Source of the DNA: Erythrobacter sp. SCSIO 43205
Lineage (GTDB): Bacteria; Pseudomonadota; Alphaproteobacteria; Sphingomonadales; Sphingomonadaceae
Assembly: GCF_019904235.1 (NCBI RefSeq)
Contig: NZ_CP063202.1
Location: forward strand, 2,170,001 to 2,234,000
DNA length: 64,000 bases
Direction: 5' to 3'
The notes beneath the pieces were generated by a model, which saw nothing but the letters and a program-made list of their open reading frames with translations, did no database searches and was not told the origin of the DNA. The position numbers were made by a program, and so were the translations under genes. The number at the start of each line of letters is the position of its first letter. The stretch's first letter is position 1. Of this stretch, positions 17,791-26,302 are shown one piece after another.

Positions 17791-19320
17791 GTGGGACAGA
17801 CCGCCTATACCGATACGCGATTGGAGAATGCAGCCGGCGCGGCAGATGCGCTTAGCCGGGGCGAACCGGCGCTTGTGTGGCGCAAAATTGTCGCTGATTG
17901 CGATACGCCTGTGGGGGCTGCGCGCCGCTTGATTGAGCCAGGCCGTGGCGATTTCCTTCTGGAATCGGTCGAAGGTGGTGAGGTGCGCGGGCGCTATTCA
18001 CTGCTTGGCCTCGACCCTGATCTGGTTTTCCGCGCAAGCGACAAGAACGCTGCGATCAATGCGCAGTGGAAGCAGAACCGCGAGGCGTTCGAGCCTTGCG
18101 AGGGCGATGCGATGCAGGAATTGCGCGCACTCTCGCAAAGTTGCCGCATTGACGTGCCACACGGCCTCCCCCCTGCTCTTGCCTGCCTTGTCGGCTATTT
18201 CGGATATGAGACAATCGGCCTCGTCGAAACGCTACCACGCGCGCCCCAAAGCGAGCTTGCGCTTCCGGATATGCTGTTTGTGCGGCCAACGGTGATCCTG
18301 ATTTTTGACGGACTATCCGATGAGCTTTTCTGCGTCGCTCCCATTTGGGAAGCGGCTAACCCGCACGCAGAGATTGAGAGAGCGTCTGATCGCATTGACG
18401 ACACGCTGCGCGCCCTTTCCCATCCCCGTCCGCCAGAGCCACGCATTTCCTCCGACGCGATAGAGCCTGAGCTGACCCCGGTGATGTCTGGCGATGCGTA
18501 CAAAGGGATGGTCGCCCGCGCGAAGGATTACATCCTTGCAGGTGACATTTTCCAGGTTGTTCTCGCACAGCGTTTCACCTGTCCGTTCGAACTTCCTCCG
18601 CTTGCGCTTTATCGCTCTTTGCGAAGGGTGAACCCCTCGCCATTCCTCTATTTCCTCGATCTGCCCGGATTTGCCATTGTCGGGTCGAGCCCGGAAATTC
18701 TCGTGCGCGTTCGTGATGGCGAAGTCACCATTCGTCCGATCGCAGGAACGCGCCCTCGCGGTAGCAACCGCACAGAAGATGACGCCAATGAAGTGTCGCT
18801 CCTTGCGGACCCGAAGGAACTCGCTGAGCATCTCATGCTGCTTGATCTGGGACGCAATGATGTTGGCCGCGTCGCCTCGCGCGGCAGTGTCGAAGTCACT
18901 GATAGCTTCACGATTGAACGCTATTCCCACGTCATGCACATTGTCAGCAATGTGATCGGCACGCTCGCCGATGATAAAGATGCGCTTGATGCGGTCTTTG
19001 CCGGCTTCCCCGCTGGCACGGTATCAGGCGCACCCAAAATCCGGGCGTGTGAAATCATCGCTGAGCTGGAGCCGGAAACGCGCGGTGCTTACGCGGGCGG
19101 GGTCGGCTACTTCGCGCCAGATGGATCAGTCGATAGTTGCATTGTTTTACGCACAGCCGTTGTCAAAGATGGCACAATGCACGTGCAGGCAGGCGCCGGA
19201 ATCGTTGCCGATAGCGAACCTGACTACGAACTTGCCGAATGCCGCGCGAAGGCAGGCGCTTTAATTGCCGCTGCGAAAGAGGCCGTGCGTGTGGCAAGCG
19301 AACCGGGATTTGGCCAATGA
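17791..19320 (+). CDS. trpE: Anthranilate synthase component I
   Basis: It converts chorismate to anthranilate with ammonia from TrpG, the first step to tryptophan. The 509 residues include the tryptophan-binding N-terminal part (LLESVEGGEVRGRYSLLG) and the chorismate-binding core with DIFQVVLAQRF, IRPIAGTRPRG, LLDLGRNDVGRV, FPAGTVSGAPKIRA and AGAGIVADSEPD. It starts with GTG at 17791; AAGGGG lies rather far upstream. No leader peptide or attenuator was seen. The stop codon overlaps the next start (ATGA). Confidence 0.96.
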   Translation: MGQTAYTDTRLENAAGAADALSRGEPALVWRKIVADCDTPVGAARRLIEPGRGDFLLESVEGGEVRGRYSLLGLDPDLVFRASDKNAAINAQWKQNREAFEPCEGDAMQELRALSQSCRIDVPHGLPPALACLVGYFGYETIGLVETLPRAPQSELALPDMLFVRPTVILIFDGLSDELFCVAPIWEAANPHAEIERASDRIDDTLRALSHPRPPEPRISSDAIEPELTPVMSGDAYKGMVARAKDYILAGDIFQVVLAQRFTCPFELPPLALYRSLRRVNPSPFLYFLDLPGFAIVGSSPEILVRVRDGEVTIRPIAGTRPRGSNRTEDDANEVSLLADPKELAEHLMLLDLGRNDVGRVASRGSVEVTDSFTIERYSHVMHIVSNVIGTLADDKDALDAVFAGFPAGTVSGAPKIRACEIIAELEPETRGAYAGGVGYFAPDGSVDSCIVLRTAVVKDGTMHVQAGAGIVADSEPDYELAECRAKAGALIAAAKEAVRVASEPGFGQ

Positions 19321-20150
19321 AGCAATTATCGTTGATCCTCTTTGCCACCTTTGCCCTTACCGCTTGTGAGCAGCAACCAGCGGGCGAACCCGTGGTGCGA
19401 TCCGAACTTGGCGAAGCGGTGCCGCGCCTACTTCAAGACCCGGTTGAAACGCTTGCGGCTGAAGAAGATGACGATGCGGTCTGCCGCTCAGTCACCTTTG
19501 AAAACGTTCCGCTCACCCACTGTACCGCTGATCCTGAATTGCACCGCATCTCTACGGGGCTTGCGCCTTCCAGCGGGCCCAACTTTGGCACGATTGAAGG
19601 ATGGGCCGCGGGCCGCGATGAAAGCACAATCGCCTTCGTGATGAACGGGGGTATGTATGACGATGCGTTGAAACCCATCGGATATTTCGTGCGCGACGAA
19701 GACCGTTTGTCAGAGCTTGATCGCGGTGAAGGTTCGGGCAATTTCTACCTTAAGCCCAATGGCGTTTTCTTTGGTACAGGCGGCAAGTGGCAGGTGCTCG
19801 GCAGCAACACATTCTTCAACACCATTGGCACGCGCCCCCAATTTGGGACGCAATCGGGTCCGCTATTGGTGATCGACGGGAAGCTGCATCCGGAAATTCA
19901 AGACAACGGCCCTTCCAAAGCGATCCGAAATGGGGTCGGCATCGATGCGCAGGGCAAGGCGCATTTTGTTATTTCTGATGCCCCATTGAGCTTCGGCCAA
20001 CTCGCCCGCTATTTCCGTGATGAGGTAAAGACGCCCAACGCGCTGTTTCTTGATGGGAATATCTCCTCGCTCTGGCACCCGGCGAGTGGGCGCATGGATA
20101 AGCGCCGCGTGGGCCCCCTGATTGTGGTGGAGAATCGCGGTGTCGAGTAA
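19317..20150 (+). CDS. Lipoprotein with phosphodiester glycosidase (NAGPA-like) domain
   Basis: A lipoprotein signal peptide ends at LTAC-E (Cys19 or so), so the protein should be lipid-anchored in the envelope. The rest of the 277 residues matches the NAGPA/DUF2233 fold: FVMNGGMYDDALKPIGYFV, a GVFF motif, TQSGPLLVIDGKLHP, SKAIRNGVGIDAQGK and NALFLDGNISSLW. This family hydrolyses or binds phosphodiester-linked sugars; the substrate is unknown. The start is fixed by the ATGA overlap with trpE. Its place between trpE and trpG is unexpected for its function. Confidence 0.82.
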   Translation: MKQLSLILFATFALTACEQQPAGEPVVRSELGEAVPRLLQDPVETLAAEEDDDAVCRSVTFENVPLTHCTADPELHRISTGLAPSSGPNFGTIEGWAAGRDESTIAFVMNGGMYDDALKPIGYFVRDEDRLSELDRGEGSGNFYLKPNGVFFGTGGKWQVLGSNTFFNTIGTRPQFGTQSGPLLVIDGKLHPEIQDNGPSKAIRNGVGIDAQGKAHFVISDAPLSFGQLARYFRDEVKTPNALFLDGNISSLWHPASGRMDKRRVGPLIVVENRGVE

Positions 20151-21132
20151 TCAATTGGGCAATAGCAATATGCTGTCATACGATCGCACCCTCTACCCGG
20201 AGATTGAGCCTTATGAGACGGGCTTTCTCGATGTGGGCGAAGGTCACTCGCTTTATTACGAGCGTGTCGGCACACCGGGCGCGAAACCTGCTGTTTTCCT
20301 TCACGGTGGGCCGGGTGGCGGTATGTCGCCCGATCACCGTCGGCAATGGGACCCGGTCAAGTACGACGTGCTGCTGTTTGATCAACGTGGCTGCGGCAAA
20401 TCGACACCTTTTGCCGAGATTGAGAACAACGACACATGGCGCATCGTTGCCGATATTGAGCGACTTCGCGAAATGTGCGGGCATGAGGCATGGCAGGCGT
20501 TCGGCGGCTCTTGGGGCTCGACCCTTGCGCTTGCCTATGCGCAAAAGCATCCAGAGCGCGTCACAGAACTGGTGCTGCGCGGCGTGTTTCTGGCGCGTCA
20601 GGCGGAAAAGCAATGGCTCTATTCCTACGGAGCAAGCGAGATTTTCCCTGAACAGTGGGACCGTTTTACCGGCCTTATTCCAGAAGATGAGCGCGGCGAT
20701 ATGGTCGCCGCTTATCACAAGCGTTTGACGTGTGATGATGAGGTAGAACGGCTTGCGGCAGCCAAGGAATGGGCTTCGTGGGAGGGGACGGTGATTACCG
20801 TTCTGCCCAACCCTGAGCTTTTGACTGACTTCGTCTCGCCGGAAAGCGCCCTGCCCTTTGCCCGGATTTGTGCGCGTTTCTTCCTCGAAGATTTCTATCT
20901 TGAAGAAGCGCAATTGCTGCGCGACGTCGATAAAATTGCTCATATCCCCACAATCATCGTGCAAGGCCGCCACGATGTCTGCACTCCGCCGCGTTCGGCG
21001 TGGGACTTGAAAAAGGCAATGCCATCGGCAGAGCTTTGGATCGTCGATGATGGCGGTCACACGGCGAGCGAGCCGGGTCTGGTCGATGGCCTCGTGCGCG
21101 CGACCGACAAGTTTGCGGGAAATCCAGCATGA
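20140..21132 (+). CDS. pip: Proline iminopeptidase
   Basis: This alpha/beta hydrolase removes N-terminal proline from peptides. It shows HGGPGGG (oxyanion), [10 protein letters not shown] and the nucleophile elbow [13 protein letters not shown], which identify the Pip family (peptidase S33), with a C-terminal His in [12 protein letters not shown] chose GTG at 20140 (330 aa) because GGAG lies seven bases upstream, although it overlaps the preceding gene by 11 bases; an ATG at 20170 is an alternative with a weaker site. The stop overlaps the trpG start by ATGA. Confidence 0.9.
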   Translation: MSSNQLGNSNMLSYDRTLYPEIEPYETGFLDVGEGHSLYYERVGTPGAKPAVFLHGGPGGGMSPDHRRQWDPVKYDVLLFDQRGCGKSTPFAEIENNDTWRIVADIERLREMCGHEAWQAFGGSWGSTLALAYAQKHPERVTELVLRGVFLARQAEKQWLYSYGASEIFPEQWDRFTGLIPEDERGDMVAAYHKRLTCDDEVERLAAAKEWASWEGTVITVLPNPELLTDFVSPESALPFARICARFFLEDFYLEEAQLLRDVDKIAHIPTIIVQGRHDVCTPPRSAWDLKKAMPSAELWIVDDGGHTASEPGLVDGLVRATDKFAGNPA

Positions 21133-21737
21133 GCCAAATTCTCGTCATCGACAATTACGACAGCTTCACCTTCAATCTGGTCCATTACCTGATGGAGCTT
21201 GGGGCCGATATTCGCGTGGAGCGCAATGATGTCCTGACGGCGAGCGAGGCTTTGGCCACCAATGCGAACGGATTTCTCATTTCGCCTGGACCATGCACTC
21301 CGAACGAGGCGGGCGTGAGCCTTGATCTGGTCGCTGCTTGCGCGGATGCGGGCAAGCCGCTTATGGGAGTTTGCCTTGGTCACCAGGCCATTGGTCAGCA
21401 CTTCGGCGGGACAGTCACGCGCGGCGGGCTTATGCACGGCAAGACTTCTCCGGTGACACACGATGGGACGGGCCTCTTCGAGGGGCTCCCCAGCCCCTAT
21501 ACCGCGACGCGCTACCACAGCCTTGAGGTCGTAGATGTGCCCGACTGCCTGATCGCCAATGCCCACGCCGAAACGCCCGGCGAAGACCACCCTAGCGTTA
21601 TGGGTTTCCGGCATGAGAGCCTGCCGATCCACTCGGTGCAGTACCACCCGGAAAGCATTGCGACCGAGCATGGCCATGCGCTGCTTGCTAACTTCTTGCG
21701 CATTTGCGGAATTGAGCCAGAGGATGTGCCAAAATGA
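21129..21737 (+). CDS. trpG: Anthranilate synthase component II (glutamine amidotransferase)
   Basis: This is the class I glutamine amidotransferase that supplies ammonia to TrpE. The 202 residues contain [17 protein letters not shown] at the start, the catalytic Cys82 in [11 protein letters not shown], and the His-Glu pair in [10 protein letters not shown]. As in many bacteria it may also serve PabB for folate synthesis. It overlaps pip and trpD by four bases each, so translation is probably coupled. Confidence 0.95.
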   Translation: MSQILVIDNYDSFTFNLVHYLMELGADIRVERNDVLTASEALATNANGFLISPGPCTPNEAGVSLDLVAACADAGKPLMGVCLGHQAIGQHFGGTVTRGGLMHGKTSPVTHDGTGLFEGLPSPYTATRYHSLEVVDVPDCLIANAHAETPGEDHPSVMGFRHESLPIHSVQYHPESIATEHGHALLANFLRICGIEPEDVPK

Positions 21738-22726
21738 CCTCCCTGCCCCTTGATGCTCCTGTCCTCACCCGCTCTGAGGCTGATGAAGTCTTCGCAAATA
21801 TCCTCGACCTGAAAGTCAGCGCTGGGGAGATCGAAGCGTTTCTGATTGCCTTGTCGGCACGCGGTGAAACCGCGGTGGAAATCGCCGCTGCGGCGCAAGC
21901 GATGCGCGAGCGGGTCAATGGCATCACCGCGCCTGATGGCGCGGTCGATTGCTGCGGTACCGGCGGCGATGGGCAGCACACGCTCAATGTCTCCACCGCC
22001 GTCAGCCTGGTCGTCGCGGCTTGCGGAGTGCCCGTCGCCAAACACGGCAACCGCGCCGCTTCGTCCAAGTCGGGCGCTGCCGATACCTTGGAGGCGTTGG
22101 GCCTCGATATGGAGGCAGCCGTGCGCTGCGCGGAAAAGACCCTGCATGAGATTGGCATCGGCTTTCTGTTTGCCCGGGTCCACCACCCGGCGCTTGGGCC
22201 CATTGCGCCCATTCGCGAGAAGATCGGCAAGCGTACGATCTTCAACCTGCTTGGCCCCCTCACCAATCCCGCCGGCGTGCGCACCCAGCTTATCGGTCTT
22301 GCCAGCCCTGACCTCGTGCCCACGTATGCCGAGGCAAAGGCAAGCCTAGATCAGGAGCGCTGCTTTATCGTTTCAGGCGATGAAGGGCTCGACGAACTCA
22401 GTCTTGCAGGCGACAACACTCTTGCTGATGTGAGCGAGGGGAAAGTCACCATGCGCCGCGTCAATGCAAGCGTCATCGGCGTTCCCAATGCCCCGCTCGA
22501 AGCCATTCGCGGCGACGATGCGCAGTACAATGCGGCTGCCCTCACAAGGCTCCTTGATGGCGAAAAGAGCGCCTATCGCGATGCAGTGCTCTTGAATGCA
22601 GCGGGCACTTTGCTTGTCGCGGGCAAAACCGAGGACTGGCAAGAGGGCGCTAGCCTCGCTGCCGAAGCGATTGATAACGGGGCTGCCAAGCAACTCCTCG
22701 CCAAATGGATTGAACTCACGGTCTGA
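21734..22726 (+). CDS. trpD: Anthranilate phosphoribosyltransferase
   Basis: It transfers the phosphoribosyl group from PRPP to anthranilate. The 330 residues have the PRPP-binding glycine motif [16 protein letters not shown] (about 74-89), [21 protein letters not shown] and the [11 protein letters not shown] helix, all typical. It overlaps trpG by four bases and trpC by one. Confidence 0.96.
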   Translation: MTSLPLDAPVLTRSEADEVFANILDLKVSAGEIEAFLIALSARGETAVEIAAAAQAMRERVNGITAPDGAVDCCGTGGDGQHTLNVSTAVSLVVAACGVPVAKHGNRAASSKSGAADTLEALGLDMEAAVRCAEKTLHEIGIGFLFARVHHPALGPIAPIREKIGKRTIFNLLGPLTNPAGVRTQLIGLASPDLVPTYAEAKASLDQERCFIVSGDEGLDELSLAGDNTLADVSEGKVTMRRVNASVIGVPNAPLEAIRGDDAQYNAAALTRLLDGEKSAYRDAVLLNAAGTLLVAGKTEDWQEGASLAAEAIDNGAAKQLLAKWIELTV

Positions 22727-23514
22727 TGAACAAGCTTGAAGAAATCTGCGCGAACAAGCGCGAGGAAGTCGCGGACCGCAAAGCCGCCACCACCAACGCC
22801 GCGCTTCAAACCGCCGCGAGCGAGCAATCGCCTCCGCGCGGGTTCGAGGCTGCCCTGCGCGCCAAGGTCGAAACCGGCTTTGCCCTGATCGCAGAGGTCA
22901 AGAAGGCAAGCCCGTCCAAAGGCCTCATCCGCCCCGACTTCCGCCCCGCAGACCATGCGCGCGACTATGAAGCGGGGGGTGCCGCCTGCCTCAGCGTTCT
23001 GACCGATGCGCCTTATTTTCAGGGCCATGAGGATTATCTCGTCGAAGCGCGCAATGCTTGCGCCCTCCCTGTGCTGCGTAAAGATTTCATGGTCGATCCG
23101 TGGCAGTGTCTTGAGGCGCGGAGCATCGGCGCGGATGCAATCCTCATTATCGTTGCAGCACTCGACAATGTGCAAATGGCCGAGATCGAAGCCGCCGCGC
23201 TCGAACACGCGATGGATGTGCTTGTCGAGGTCCACGATGAAGAGGAGATGGAGCGCGCTTCAACCCACCTCAAATCAAAGCTCGTCGGGGTCAATAACCG
23301 CGACCTCAAGACCTTCACCACCTCGCTTGCCACTACCGAACGGCTCGCCCCGCTTGCTCCAGACGGTGCGCTGTTGGTGGGTGAGAGCGGCATTGCGACC
23401 CATGCAGATTGTGAGCGGCTTGCACAAAGCGGTGTACGCACATTCCTTGTTGGCGAAAGCCTGATGAGAGCAGATGACGTAGCGGCTGCGACCCGCGCGC
23501 TTTTGCAAGGGTAA
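22726..23514 (+). CDS. trpC: Indole-3-glycerol phosphate synthase
   Basis: It closes the ring to form indole-3-glycerol phosphate. The monofunctional enzyme has 262 residues with [17 protein letters not shown] near residue 55, [12 protein letters not shown] and [12 protein letters not shown], plus the phosphate-binding [14 protein letters not shown] near the C-terminus. No TrpF domain is fused. It ends the trpE-trpC part of the operon; a small hairpin with a T-run follows at 23595. Confidence 0.96.
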   Translation: MNKLEEICANKREEVADRKAATTNAALQTAASEQSPPRGFEAALRAKVETGFALIAEVKKASPSKGLIRPDFRPADHARDYEAGGAACLSVLTDAPYFQGHEDYLVEARNACALPVLRKDFMVDPWQCLEARSIGADAILIIVAALDNVQMAEIEAAALEHAMDVLVEVHDEEEMERASTHLKSKLVGVNNRDLKTFTTSLATTERLAPLAPDGALLVGESGIATHADCERLAQSGVRTFLVGESLMRADDVAAATRALLQG

Positions 23515-23561
23515 AATCCTCCATAGTATCCTACATCATCCAAATCTGGCATAACGCCCGC

Positions 23562-23690
23562 ATGACCGAGCAAGCGCCCTCATTTCAATCGATTAAGGCG
23601 ATCAGACGCCTTTTTATTGGTCAATCTGATTTCAACTCCTGGACAGTGTCTCAAGTGTCTCAAATCTCCAACATCGAGAGCGCAGCATGA
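23562..23690 (+). CDS. Possible 42-aa protein coupled to moaC
   Basis: An ATG-initiated frame encodes 42 residues (starting [20 protein letters not shown]) and its TGA overlaps the moaC start by ATGA, a typical coupling geometry in this operon. There is no clear ribosome site and no family match I know. The AAGGCG/CGCCTT hairpin lies inside the frame. It could be a genuine short protein or just an open leader of moaC; the evidence is only positional. Confidence 0.25.
   Translation: MTEQAPSFQSIKAIRRLFIGQSDFNSWTVSQVSQISNIESAA
23595..23615 (+). terminator. Terminator-like hairpin after trpC
   Basis: AAGGCG (23595-23600) pairs with CGCCTT (23607-23612), and the last two T run into TTT to 23615. 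The stem is short, so partial read-through into moaC is likely. Confidence 0.45.
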
Positions 23691-24160
23691 CCCGGCTTAC
23701 CCACCTTGGCGAAGATGGCGCGGCGCATATGGTCGATGTGGGCGGCAAAGCGGAAACCCACCGCGTCGCCATTGCGAGCGGCTCGATTTCAATGTCGGAC
23801 AAGGCTCTAAAAGCAATTCGCGAAGGTAACGCTCCGAAAGGCGATGTCCTAGGCACGGCCCGCATCGCCGGAATCATGGCAGCCAAGCGCACCGGCGAGT
23901 TGATCCCGCTATGCCACCCGCTGGGATTGGAAGCGGTAACGATTGAGTTCGCTTTTGAAGAAAGCGGCATCCGCGCCACCGCCAGTGCCTCTCTTACCGG
24001 TAAAACCGGGGTCGAAATGGAAGCGATGGTGGCTGTCTCTACTGCGCTCCTCACGATCTACGATATGGCCAAGGCAATCGATAAAGGCATGGTAATCAGC
24101 GAGGTGCGTCTTATCGAGAAACGCGGCGGCAAATCGGGCACTTGGAAGGCGGAAGACTAA
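23687..24160 (+). CDS. moaC: Cyclic pyranopterin monophosphate synthase
   Basis: It converts the MoaA product to cyclic pyranopterin monophosphate in molybdenum cofactor synthesis. The 157 residues contain [18 protein letters not shown] at the start, [20 protein letters not shown] with LCHPLGL (the usual active-site region), and [20 protein letters not shown] near the end. It is directly followed by moeA with no gap. Confidence 0.96.
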   Translation: MTRLTHLGEDGAAHMVDVGGKAETHRVAIASGSISMSDKALKAIREGNAPKGDVLGTARIAGIMAAKRTGELIPLCHPLGLEAVTIEFAFEESGIRATASASLTGKTGVEMEAMVAVSTALLTIYDMAKAIDKGMVISEVRLIEKRGGKSGTWKAED

Positions 24161-25366
24161 GTGGCCAGCTGGCTCGACCTAGCCGAGGCACAGGCGCAGC
24201 TGCTCGCGCTCGCGCCAAAGATGGCAAGCGAGCAGGTCGCGGTAGAAGGTGCTTTGGGACGCGTTCTGGCAGGCAATGTTAACGCTGCCCGCACACAGCC
24301 GCCCGCTGATCTATCTGCGATGGATGGTTATGCGATTGCGGGCGATGGGCCGTGGCGCATTGTCGGAGAAAGCCGTGCCGGAGCACCGTTTGGCGGCGCT
24401 TTGGGTCCGGGCGAAGCCGTGCGCATATCCACTGGCGCGCATATGCCAGCGGGCGGTGAGAGTGTTCTGATCCAGGAAAACGCCGTGCGCAACGGCGACC
24501 GCTTGAGCGCCGATGCCACTCCCGAGGCGGGACGCCACATCCGCCGCCAAGGCTTTGATTATTGCAAGGGTGATACTTTGCTCGGCGAGGGCGCTGTGCT
24601 TGGCCCCGGTCAAATCGCGCTCGCTATCGCTGGCGGCCATGCGACAGTGCCGGTTGCCAAGCGTCCCAAAGTGGCAGTGCTTGATAGCGGGGACGAACTT
24701 GCAAGCGACCCTGCGCACGTCCGCGATGACCAAATCCCCGCGAGCAATGGCACGATGATCGCCGCCATGCTCACGCCGCTAGTGGGCACAGTTGAGCGGA
24801 TCGGTCCGGTTGCCGACGACATGGGCGCAATGGCGAATGCCTTAGGGCGCGCAAGTGACTGCGACATCCTCATCACCTCTGGCGGTGCGTCGGTGGGCGA
24901 CCACGATCTTGTGCAAGATGCCCTTCGGGAATGGGGCTGCGAGATCGCGTTCTGGAAGGTAGCGATCAAGCCGGGCAAGCCTTTGATGGTTGCCACCCGC
25001 GAGGCCGAAGGCCGCCACCAAATTGTTCTGGGTCTGCCGGGCAATCCGGTTTCAAGTTTTGTGACCGCCTACCTCTTTGCCCTACCCTTGATGCGCGCGT
25101 CGATGGGGATCGAAGCGCCCTTGCCCTCGCCCCAAACGCGCGTTGCCGGGGAGGCCTTCCCCGCTGGCGGGCCGCGCCGCGAGTTTGTGCGCGCGATCAG
25201 CGATGGCGAGAAAGTAGTGAGTGCAGCATCCCAGGACTCAAGTGCGCTTGGTTCGCTGGCTATCTCCAATTGCTTGGTCGAACGCGAACCAAATGCACCT
25301 GAAGTGGCAATAGGCGAGCCAATCACTGTGTATAGCCTCCAAAACGGCGGTTTTGCGGGCGTTTAG
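24161..25366 (+). CDS. moeA: Molybdopterin molybdenumtransferase
   Basis: It inserts molybdenum into adenylated molybdopterin. The 401 residues show the N-terminal DLSAMDGYAIAG motif (near residue 50), GAHMPAGGESVLIQE, and the MoCF domain with VLDSGDELAS and DILITSGGASVGDHDLV, then LPGNPVSSFVTAYLF. The GTG start follows the moaC stop directly (TAAGTG), implying coupled translation. Confidence 0.95.
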   Translation: MASWLDLAEAQAQLLALAPKMASEQVAVEGALGRVLAGNVNAARTQPPADLSAMDGYAIAGDGPWRIVGESRAGAPFGGALGPGEAVRISTGAHMPAGGESVLIQENAVRNGDRLSADATPEAGRHIRRQGFDYCKGDTLLGEGAVLGPGQIALAIAGGHATVPVAKRPKVAVLDSGDELASDPAHVRDDQIPASNGTMIAAMLTPLVGTVERIGPVADDMGAMANALGRASDCDILITSGGASVGDHDLVQDALREWGCEIAFWKVAIKPGKPLMVATREAEGRHQIVLGLPGNPVSSFVTAYLFALPLMRASMGIEAPLPSPQTRVAGEAFPAGGPRREFVRAISDGEKVVSAASQDSSALGSLAISNCLVEREPNAPEVAIGEPITVYSLQNGGFAGV

Positions 25367-25407
25367 TCACCTCACGCGCTTGACTTGCCGAATCAAGTTG
25401 CCTATTC

Positions 25408-25422
25408 GTTCCTCATTCGTTC
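25408..25422 (+). promoter_or_regulatory. LexA-binding box upstream of lexA
   Basis: GTTC-CTCATTC-GTTC is an exact match to the alphaproteobacterial SOS box GTTC-N7-GTTC. It lies about 150 bases before lexA, consistent with self-repression. Confidence 0.8.
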
Positions 25423-25571
25423 GCCATATCGGTCGAACGGTTAGTGTTCTGTATCGCACCTGTTCCGCTTCTGCGTTCGGTGCCTCTGGGAATGCGCGAA
25501 TTTGGCACTGTGTCGGTGCAGCTCAAGGCGGCTGTGCTGTCACGCGAGAGTGCGGCTGATGGAGTTTGCCC

Positions 25572-26273
25572 ATGCTTACGGCAAAGCAACACGAACTGAT
25601 TCGTTTCATTCAGCAGCGGCTGGAAGAAACCGGAATTTCGCCCAGTTTTGAAGAAATGAAAGAAGCGCTCGATTTGAAAAGCAAATCGGGTGTCCACCGC
25701 TTGATCTCCGCTCTTGAAGAGCGCGGCTTTATCCGGCGTCTGCCCAATCGGGCGCGCGCTTTGGAAGTGATCAAGAACCCCGAAGATTCAACGCCTATTC
25801 CGCGCGCTGCGCCTTCGGTTTCTGCGGCGGCCAATGACACGGTTATTGGCGCTGGTGCTGCTCCTAAAGCGGCTCCGGAACCGGCCAATGACGTGATCGA
25901 CATCCCGCTCCACGGCAGGATCGCGGCCGGTGCTCCAATCGAAGCGCTTGAAGGCCAAAGCTCGCTTCCTGTGCCAGCGGCCCTGCTTGGACCGGGAGAG
26001 CATTATGCGCTCGAAGTCTCTGGCGATTCGATGATCGAAGCTGGCATCTTCGATGGGGACTTTGCGCTTGTCCGCCGGACGAACACTGCTCGCGATGGGG
26101 AAATTGTCGTGGCGTTGGTGCGCGGCGAGGAGGCGACGCTCAAGTATCTCCACAAGGATGGGGGACTGGTGCGCCTCGACCCTGCCAACGCAAGCTATGA
26201 CCCGCAGGTCTATGGCCCCGATGAGGTTGAGGTTCAGGGTAAGCTTGCAGGACTTTTGCGGCGTTATCATTGA
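25572..26273 (+). CDS. lexA: SOS-response repressor LexA
   Basis: This is the transcriptional repressor of DNA-damage genes that cleaves itself when RecA is activated. The 233 residues start with a winged helix-turn-helix ([20 protein letters not shown], then [20 protein letters not shown]). A flexible Ala/Pro-rich linker follows, then the peptidase S24 domain. The cleavage site Ala119-Gly120, the nucleophile Ser153 in [10 protein letters not shown] and Lys191 in EATLKYLH are all present. ATG at 25572 is chosen because GGAG lies seven bases upstream. The exact SOS box upstream supports autoregulation. Confidence 0.96.
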   Translation: MLTAKQHELIRFIQQRLEETGISPSFEEMKEALDLKSKSGVHRLISALEERGFIRRLPNRARALEVIKNPEDSTPIPRAAPSVSAAANDTVIGAGAAPKAAPEPANDVIDIPLHGRIAAGAPIEALEGQSSLPVPAALLGPGEHYALEVSGDSMIEAGIFDGDFALVRRTNTARDGEIVVALVRGEEATLKYLHKDGGLVRLDPANASYDPQVYGPDEVEVQGKLAGLLRRYH

Positions 26274-26302
26274 TCGGTGTGGCGCACGGGGGGCGGTAAC
26301 TC

